The notes under the pieces: model-generated
Databases searched by the model: none
Told to the model about the DNA's origin: nothing
What the model saw: only the letters and a program-made list of their open reading frames with translations
Made by a program: the position numbers and the translations under genes
NCBI GenBank assembly: GCA_035048485.1
Contig: CM068593.1
Coordinates: 1,232,001-1,296,000, forward strand
Length of the DNA: 64,000 nt
From: Pteria penguin
Taxonomy: Eukaryota > Mollusca > Bivalvia > Pterioida > Pteriidae
Reading direction: 5' to 3'
Part shown: positions 56,030 through 64,000 of the stretch, in pieces
Layout of the letters: every line of letters starts with the position of its first letter
Position numbering within the stretch: the stretch's first letter is position 1

Positions 56030-58187
56030 TCATATAGTTCCCACCGCCCTGTTAGTCAGCGTGCAACGTTCAAGTAAAAGTCTGCATAAGGCTGTAGAGG
56101 GCCAAATACAAGACCTATAGTCTTTTTGATGATCTCAATATCATATTGTCTATTTAGAAGACGTTTGACTATTTTATTACATGATAAAATAACGTTATCG
56201 GAGCCTTTTACTTTCCTTAGTTTATATACGAGATCACCAAAATTAGGATGGAAAATTCCATTGGATACATACTGTTGAAAAGAAATATTTCCAAATTTAG
56301 AGAGAAGTTCTGAATAAGATCTGAAGAATTTGCCGAATGTTTTATTTAGCTTGTGATATCTGTAACCCTGAGTTAAAAGTTTAGTAGTAATTTGTAAATT
56401 TCGTTTATGAAAGTCCAAAACATCGGTGCAGCCTCTGACAAATCGAACTAATTGAGATATATAGATACCATATGATGTGAGTCGAGGGACATCGCCATCC
56501 AAGTAAGGGAAATCTACAATAGAAAATTCAAAATTCTCACGTTTATCATAAATATTAGTATATATTAGGTTGTTGATAATTTTGATGTTTAAATCTAAGA
56601 AAGGTGTAGATTTATCTCAAGTATTAGCTTTATTCAATGTGAGCTCTGGTGGATATATTTCTGATATAAATTGTTCGAATTCAGGATTGTCGATCACCAA
56701 AATGTCATCCAGATATCTGCAAGTATTATTAAATTTGTCAATGAGGTCAAAACGTTTTGATTTTTGAATAGAAACCATAAAATCCCTCTCATAACAATAA
56801 AGAAATAAATCTGCTATCAGAGGCGCGCAGTTAGTACCCATAGGAATCCCAACTATTTGTTGATATATCTTGCCATCAAATTGCACAAAAATATTGTTCA
56901 TGAGAAAATCTAGTGCTTTACATAATTCCTTGCAAGTCCAGTATTTATATGAAGTATATTGTTTGTTGGAAAAGAATCCAGAGTTATTGGAAGTAAATAT
57001 GTACAATTTAGATTCTCTGTGAAAACACCATTGTATAAGAGACAGCAACTTAATTTTAATCAAATCATGAGGCAGAGATGTATAAAGTGTAGAAAAATCA
57101 AATGTAGAAATTTGAGTCGCTTTGAAATTTAGCGAAAGAAGTTTGTCTATAACTTCATGAGAATTTTTAATCGACCAAAAGTAATTGATGTTACTATTAT
57201 GAAATGCGACATCACAATATTTGATAATATGATCTTTTATAGCAGTTAGAGCAGACGTAATATGTTTCGATAGTACCGTAGTAGAGCAGTGGCTAGAATT
57301 AGATATGAAACGTGATTTATATGGACTTTTATATAGTTTTTGGAGGCAATACATGGTTGGTAGATCAGATTTATCAGTTTTGATTTTGAAGTCGGACATG
57401 GTCATGAGGTGATCGTGCAAGGTGCTCTCTTTTGAGGTAGGGCTTTCCACATATGTATGAGTGGAGTTTAAATTCGTTTTTAAGTACTTCAGTATAATAT
57501 AGTTTTCAAACAACCTTATTACCTGCTTTATCAGCGGGAACAAAGACATATTTAGCATGTAAGTCAACTATCTTCTTTTTAATGGAATTTGTCGTCAATG
57601 TATTAGGCTGTTGAAATAAATGCGGATTTTCCGTAAAGTTCTTAATACGGATATCGACAATTCTTAAAATCTCGAATTTCCAATCATTAAGAGCATGAAC
57701 CTTTACCTGTTCTTTTTTACACCAACGTTTACAATATGTAGTTAAAGCATCTTCTATAACGTCACGGCATTTATTGAAATCTATCCTGGACGGTAACCTA
57801 TATTTAGGTCCTTTTCCAAAAAGGGTGCGCAATTTATTGTCCGAAATACAGTTTAGGTCACCAGTAATAACATGATCTGCCGGTTTATAAACATATTTAG
57901 AATTTTCACAAGAACACGACGAAGGAATAGAGTCTGAAACATCAGGGTTAGATGTAACTTTGTTATAATTTAAAATAAGATTTCTTATAGGCTTTTTGTA
58001 CTGGTAAACAAATAAGTGGAGGTTCTAAATTCTCAAAATATTGGGGGATTTTAGATGTGACTTTATGATCACGGAAAATATTAGAAATGTTAAGTAGATC
58101 GAAGCCTTTATTAATAAATTTAGTTTTGAGAAAACTTTTTACGTCAGGGTTATAAATATCATAAACTTCGAAAAACTTTTGAAACAT
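56030..58187 (-). pseudogene. Broken reverse transcriptase, Penelope-like motifs (right copy)
   Basis: Inverted counterpart of 13,901-16,058, with the same motifs (FDFSTLYTSLPH, GIPMGTNCAPL, RYLDDILVIDN) and the same two in-frame TGA codons. Its other lesions differ. The left copy's extra C near 14,430 is absent here. This copy has an extra base near 58,002 (TTTACC against TTACC), and it has one C fewer near 56,098, which changes the C-terminal frame. Motif B begins with the expected Gly. Neither copy is intact, so both are pseudogenes as assembled. No endonuclease domain is seen. Confidence 0.8.
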
Positions 58188-59487
58188 TTCACAGATCTCA
58201 CATATTCAGACATTTTATCTGATTTCGTTATAATGTCGTTATCTTCCTGAATAGAATCCACCTCCCCCTTTTTTTGTTTTTGTTTTTTTTAAATGTTGTA
58301 TACCCACCACTGCGTTGAATTGGATGATATAAGTTGTGTATGGTAAAAAAAATGGTATGCAATATCATTCATTGCAATGCAAATTAAGAACTTATACGAT
58401 ATTTGACCATAGGGAAGACATCTGTATGTCAGAAATCAATAAGTACATGCAATATCATACATGATAATAGCCATCTAAACACAGACAACGACATTACAAA
58501 ATTTTTCGATGGTACCTCATTTACGATACTGACACAGGACGGTAAACCGGGCGCCCACATTCCTACTCACCGCAAAAGCATAATAATTCGAGAGAGAAAG
58601 GATCAACAGTTTTCCCGAGAGGTATTAAACATTGATGACAAAAATAAGAAATGCAAAGTAACAATGACGTTATCAATAATATGTCATGGCGGACAATTAT
58701 GGATCCCCAGGCAAAAGGGTTGGGATAAGGGTCAGAATCCTGAAACTTAGAACAGATTTACTTCAAATGTTACATTTTAATTCATCTTATTTAATTACCT
58801 CCTCGATTTGAAAGGTTGTTGCAGGACTTTTGTGAAGGGTATTGCATGCAACCAGGGGACGCTTTCTCGTCCCGGCCAGCTGGTCTCACCTCGATTTTAT
58901 TGGGATTCGCATTTGTCTGAATAAGACACTATTCGCGATATTGTCCTTTTATTCAATGGACTATGAGATATGGTTTACCCTTCGGTACTTCTTCCTTTTT
59001 TACTTTCAAAAGCTTAAATACATAATTATGTTTGATGGCTTAATCTAATGAATAGAATATATTCAAACAAATTTCAGTTCCAAGTTAAATTAAAACACCG
59101 AAGGGTTATTATTAAGAAACATCCATTCCATCAGACAAAACAGAGATATAGACATTTACAGACCCCTGGAAGATGCAGAGGGGAGATGACGTGTCATGGA
59201 GGAGTAAGCATCTCCTGCTGACCCAGGCACACTTTTTGTAATACCGTTATATTATTTAAGTATAAATGTACGATATCGATATTCTGGCAAAATAACACCC
59301 TGCACGGCAGAAAAATCTCTGGTTGCTTGATATCACAATCTCCTGGAAACATGCCAATTTTACTATGGAAGATACTCTTGTAACACAATGTACCATTCCT
59401 GGCCACATACCACCTTTAGTGCAAAAAGTAGCCAGACAATAGATCACAATTACTGTGAAAAATTCTCTGGGTACACGATATCACAGT
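58188..59487. other. Retroelement 5-prime-type flank (right arm)
   Basis: Counterpart of 12,616-13,900. No gene. The frame at 58,403-58,750 has no counterpart of equal length on the left and is not supported. Confidence 0.4.
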
Positions 59488-60597
59488 TCCGGTGTTATAT
59501 AGTAGTTTTTTCCCCATAGTAGTTTTTCCCCCGGAAAAATGGCTATATAGTAGATTTTCCCCCATGGCGGGGTGAAGCGAAACTCATCAGTGAACAACAC
59601 ATCTCCAATGGGCCAAACAAAACCGATCAGGCGCCTCATAAGGAGTACGCATGTGGAATATGAATCTGTAACCGTTGGAAAATTATGACCAATGTTAAAG
59701 TTTCCAGAAATGTTGGCCAAAAATCGTGTTGGACGTCATTACATTTGCACGTCAAAAAATTTTGGTATCACTTGAAAGGGCTCATCTTAAGAAATATATG
59801 TGAAATATGAAAGCCCTACCTGTTGGAAAGATATGGCAAATGTTAAGGTATAGTGTCGAAGCCCTACACGTTTTAGTACAAAAGATATAGCAAAGGTGAT
59901 AGGACTCATCACAAGGACTCTATATGTAAAATTTCAAAGCCCTAAACCTTTTAGTACAAAAGATAAAGCAAAGGTTAAAGTTTTTGAAGAGTAATCAAGC
60001 TCGAAGGTCAAGATCACTAGGTCAAAAGTCATGGTCCAAAATGAAAGGTCTCATCACAAAGAATCTATATATGAAGTTTCAAACCCTTACACCTTTTGTG
60101 CAAACGATATAGTCAATGATTTCCCACTGAGTCAGAGTCACAGACAGGTGAAAAACTAGATGACCCCGAATTTGATTCCGGGGACAAAAACGAACTGCTG
60201 GTGTTTTTTTCCGTAAGTATATATGCAGGTTTCTCGGATTAAATAAAGATATCTCGAAATTCTAGTAGATATATTTCTATTCTAAATAAATACATCTGTA
60301 TTTGGAAAAGAGATTAAAATTGAAGACATTTCTATTTAAGAGATGTCTCTAAATTCAATTAATATATTTTCTTATCAAAAGTTGAGATAACTCTATTTTA
60401 AACAGAAATCTCTCTTTTTGTTGTTAACAAAGTAACGAGCTAAATTTACTTACATGTATGTGTGAAAAGAAAATCCGGAATTTCAAATTTGGGGGGGAAA
60501 TTCACTATATAGTGAGCTAATAAGAGGGGAAAAATGGCTATGTAGCCAAATTTCCCCCGGGATGGCTAGGGGGAAAACTAGTATATAATACCGGCAC
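59488..60597. mobile_element. 1.09-kb element with inverted termini (right arm)
   Basis: Inverted counterpart of 11,527-12,615, with both CCGGT(A/G)TTATAT ends present. Confidence 0.65.
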
Positions 60598-60790
60598 ATA
60601 TTTCTTTTACCGTGCACTAAACTACTTTATCACGTGTTTTACTGTTTATGCTGTGTAATATCGCTTTGTCATAAATTAGTTTTTGGCATAGGTGACGTCA
60701 TAAAGAAAAGAATTGTGCGAAGCCGATGTTTGATGAAATAAACACCTTTAAACTTAGTATAAACATACATGTGATAAAAACAATCTGACA

Positions 60791-60892
60791 TGAATTTTCA
60801 TTCCATACGGTATTTATGAAACGAGTTGTTTTATATCACCGAGTCTTGGCGAAACAACTCGTTTCATAAATACCGTATGAAATGAAAATTCA
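60791..60892. repeat. Near-perfect hairpin, 41-bp arms (right copy)
   Basis: Arms 60,791-60,831 and 60,852-60,892, one mismatch, 20-nt loop. Same hairpin as 11,229-11,330. Confidence 0.9.
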
Positions 60893-61568
60893 ATTCAGAT
60901 CCAAGGTTTACTATGAATATTTACATAGTTCTGCGATATCACAGTGTCGGCAACATACCACCAGTAATTTGAAAGTTTCTATGATTGTTCGAATCCAGAT
61001 TTTAACAAAAGTAGGGGGAAAAAGAAAGAAAGAAACAAATAAAAAAGAAAATAATAATAAATAAAGAAAGATAGAATGAAAACAACTCTACCAAGAATGA
61101 GAATTCCACTAATTCCTAAAGATAAACTGAGGCTTTAAGGCTATGCATTATAGGTCAAAGTGTTCGTGTGTAAAAGACAGATAATACAATGCAAACAATA
61201 AACTAGAATCCCCTTTTTAATCATATGGTGAAGTTAGAAAGAAAGTATAATGAATTAGAAAAATTTGATTTCTGATAATGAATACTTCATTTGGTTGATT
61301 TGTAATACGACTATCACAGTTTTGTAAGTTTTATATTAAAATATCTATTACAAAAACTTGGATTTTAAATTTTATCATCACATTTATTATTCTACCAAAA
61401 TTCATTTTCATACAAAACAATTATTTTTGTAGTTTTATATTAAAATATCTACAAAAAAATTAAGCTTTAAATATAATCATCACATTTACAATTCGAACAA
61501 AACGGAGGTGAAACTTAATTTCCTATCAATGCGCATGCGGACGTTATTGACTCTTTTGCTGTCAGTTC
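60893..61568. other. Upstream region of the right somatomedin-B gene
   Basis: Counterpart of 10,553-11,228. No gene. Confidence 0.4.
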
Positions 61569-61576
61569 TATATAAG
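61569..61576 (+). promoter_or_regulatory. TATA-like box of the right somatomedin-B gene
   Basis: TATATAAG, 42-49 nt upstream of the ATG at 61,618. TTCAGTAA at 61,589-61,596 could be the initiator. Confidence 0.5.
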
Positions 61577-61617
61577 TGTGTACATGCATTCAGTAACGAT
61601 CAGTTCTCGGAAGCGTC

Positions 61618-61772
61618 ATGCATGCGTTTACATTCAGAGTCGTTTTTAATGCATTAATATTAATAACACTTAGAGTCACAATTTTAAGCTGGGTTGTTTC
61701 GAGCCAAATGCAGGATGACTATCGACCTGAGACTTGCAAACTGTATGGCAGTTGTGAATTCAACAAAAACAG
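61618..61772 (+). CDS. Somatomedin-B cysteine-rich receptor-like protein, right copy, exon 1
   Basis: Signal-peptide exon, 155 nt, with donor AACAG/GTTAGC. Same length and phase as the left copy (10,349-10,503). It has several amino-acid differences in and after the signal peptide (VVFN for VVFH, TIL for TFF, YRPE for YRPK), so the two copies are distinct alleles or paralogues. The first two cysteines of the domain (TCKLYGSC) are kept. The copies are transcribed away from each other, with the 51-kb repeat-rich interval between. Confidence 0.75.
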
Positions 61773-62224
61773 GTTAGCTGAAAAACTTTATATTTTACTC
61801 GAATTGATGAATGATTAATTGATGTTATTTTCACTTATAACTTGTGGTTAATGTTGTCAATATGAAATGAAATTTTACAAAGAACTGTACTTTGCATCTC
61901 CATTATATCATGTTGTTTCTTTCCCAATCAATGTACATTGCTCAAAGATAACTTCACTCATATGGTCGAAATGTGCACATGGTACAATAAAATAACATAA
62001 TTCTTTTTTTTTTTTTTTTTTGTTAATACAAATATTATTTACTATATAGTTCGTATGTATGATAAGAATGTGTTCAATATGATCTCAATACCTCAAGCAA
62101 ATAGCTGGGATGAAGTCTTCCATAATTCAAAATCTATCCGAATCACCCCATCACAAAACACAGTTTTTCACAGTGACGTCACCTGAAGGCCGACAAAACT
62201 CCAATAAAGAACGTATTTCATGTG

Positions 62225-62595
62225 TTGTTTTATATTATGTTTGATGAATTTGGTATTTTTTTTTGGGGGGGGGGGTTCTTATGTTGCGTTTAGCTCTTCT
62301 TTTTTTTGTTCCTTTTTCTTTTAGCTTTGTTTGTTTGTGTGGCGTGTTTGGTGTGTATTACATTTCTTCTTTTATGTTCATATCATTTATATATTTTATT
62401 TTATTTCAAGGTGTTTCATCTTTTTATCTTTCTTTTTTTTCTTCTGTTTGTTTGTTTGTTTTTATTTTGTTTTTGTTTCTTTTTTTCCGGGGGGTGTTTC
62501 TAGGGGGGTTTTATATTTTGTTTTTATTTTTGTTTTCTTTGTTTGGTTTTTGTGTGCGTGCGGGGGGATAGGGGTTAAATTTCTTTTCTTTTAGT
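62225..62595. repeat. T/G-rich low-complexity DNA in intron 1 (right copy)
   Basis: Counterpart of 9,535-9,905. The remaining intron (61,773-62,668) has no gene. Confidence 0.85.
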
Positions 62596-62668
62596 TTGAT
62601 GATTATTGATTACTGAAGTGGTTTTATCAACAATCATGACATAATGTGCCCCTATGTGTTTTTCGAAG

Positions 62669-62880
62669 GAAATCACCAAACTGCCATTGTGATGACGTAT
62701 GCGTACTCTACAGGGACTGCTGTCTAGACTATATAAGTGACAACAAATCTTCCATCATCGAGCGCACCCAAAGACTTGATCCACGAATCAGAAACTTCGC
62801 TATATCTAGCAAATGTGGTGGAGCTGATAATATGTCTAAATCAGGGGTTTATATAATCTCCGAATGTCCAGATGGTCAAG
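62669..62880 (+). CDS. Somatomedin-B cysteine-rich receptor-like protein, right copy, exon 2 (SMB core)
   Basis: 212-nt exon, acceptor TTTTTCGAAG and donor CAAG/GTAAATAC. It encodes SPNCHCDDVCVLYRDCCLDY and ends SECPDGQ, nearly identical to the left copy. Exons 3-4 would lie beyond position 64,000, so this copy is truncated by the window and not shown to be broken. The reading frame is intact through both visible exons. Confidence 0.8.
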
Positions 62881-63751
62881 GTAAATACTTTTCTTTTGGA
62901 ATAGAATTTACGCTGCCTCACTGAAAAGTTATTGAACCTTGTTGTTAACACACGAAAAAACAATGGGAAACGTATGAGTAGCATGAATATCAACACACAG
63001 CTATTACAGGGATATTCTGTTCCTCAATGGAACAGCCTAAATGGATTTCGAATTACTAATTATAAATCTTCTTGTCCTACAGCTAAGTCAAATGTTTTCC
63101 CCTTCCCTTTGATCTCACATGTTATATAGTCTTAATATCTATATGCAAAGGTTTAAGAAAGATCTGTTATCGTAGATTACATATATTCTCTCCAGAAATA
63201 TATGCCTATTTTACAACGTTTGTAGTCAAGCGCCTCTCATTAAAGCATTAATGTACGTTTTCCTGTTGTAATCAAAGAAATATAACTCGGATAGTGTAAC
63301 TGTCGCTTAACTTGGGAGTTTAGTAGTAAGGTAAATATATTCTATTTACTATCATTACACTTTATTATTTATTTATTGTCCATTTGGAAGCAAAACGAAA
63401 AAAAAAAAAAAAAAGAAGAAAAAAGAAAAAGAAGGAAAAAAAAAAAAAACTCACGAAAAGTAAAAAGGAAACAAACCCCCAATGCCTGGTGTGGATAATA
63501 AAACCCCAAAAGCAATAGAAACTTATAGAATCCCGAGGCCAAATATCATCCTAGATACGATATTTGAAGTATCTCTCACTGTTTCGGCTGGTTCCGTTGC
63601 AAAGGTCCAAATATCTATGCATTGCATCTGACAAATGTGGTCATTATATAAGTAGAGAAAATCATAAAGACATAAGACTCAACGGCATTACAAAATCACA
63701 GAACAAAAAAAAAAATGCAAAAATTTTAGCTTGATATAATTAGAATACACA
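62881..63751. other. Intron 2 of the right somatomedin-B gene
   Basis: Counterpart of 8,363-9,248, including an A-rich patch at 63,396-63,450. No gene. Confidence 0.5.
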
Positions 63752-64000
63752 AATCTTAGTGTGATGTAAGGCAAAATACAATAGTCTTAATGTGATGTAA
63801 GGCAAAATACAACAGTCATAGTGTGATGTAAGGCAAAATACAACAGTCTTATAGTGTGATGTAAGGCAAAATACAACAGTCTTACTGTGATGTAAGGCAA
63901 AATACAATAGTCATAGTGTGATGCAAGGCAAAATACAACAGTCTTAGTGTGATGCAAGGCAAAATACAACAGTCTTAGTGTGATGTAAGGCAAAATACAA
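63752..64000. repeat. 31-bp minisatellite in intron 2 (right copy, cut by window end)
   Basis: Counterpart of 8,000-8,362. Units contain TGTGATGTAAGGCAAAATAC. The arm evidently continues past the window. Confidence 0.95.

Noticed and set aside
58403..58750. 115-residue frame in the right arm
   Set aside because: The counterpart in the left arm is not open over the same length, and the region is retroelement flank.

Overview
The window is animal nuclear DNA, most likely from a marine bivalve or another lophotrochozoan. It is AT-rich. Its genes are split by GT-AG introns. It is dense in minisatellites, microsatellites, tRNA-derived SINEs, small inverted-repeat transposons and retroelement relics. 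Only three protein-coding loci are convincing, and there are no bacterial-style operons. The bivalve assignment is inferred from gene families and repeat style and is not proven.

The dominant feature is a very large inverted repeat. Position x in the left part (about 8.1-28.9 kb) matches, reverse-complemented, position 72,110 - x (give or take about 50) in the right part (about 43.0-64.0 kb, running off the window end). The arms are at least 20.8 kb and differ by scattered substitutions and small indels. They flank a roughly 14 kb single-copy centre. The left arm stops inside an 84-bp tandem repeat, directly at a 500-N scaffold gap (28,921-29,420). This is either a young palindromic duplication or, quite plausibly, two haplotypes of one locus scaffolded head to head.

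Layout from the left edge: 0-5 kb holds a direct duplication (one unit carries a transposon the other lacks), a SINE, a foldback repeat and low-complexity DNA. From 10.5 kb down to 5.05 kb on the minus strand lies a four-exon gene with a signal peptide and a somatomedin-B domain. From 10.6 to 28.9 kb there are a 41-bp-arm hairpin, a 1.09-kb element with inverted termini, a broken reverse transcriptase with Penelope-like motifs and its tail, paired 300-bp direct repeats with a hammerhead-like core, and 48-, 34- and 84-bp tandem arrays. The right arm repeats this in reverse order and orientation. Its copy of the somatomedin-B gene starts at 61,618 on the plus strand, with only exons 1-2 inside the window.

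The centre contains a 40-bp satellite, a long TCTA/TCTG microsatellite, the last four exons of a ZIP (SLC39, LIV-1-type) metal transporter at 31.2-35.0 kb on the plus strand, several SINE and transposon copies, and an intronless class A GPCR at 40,709-42,349. The upstream ZIP exons are missing, which is consistent with sequence lost or misjoined at the gap. The three loci show no sign of a shared pathway: they are a metal importer, an orphan receptor and a secreted or surface cysteine-rich protein.
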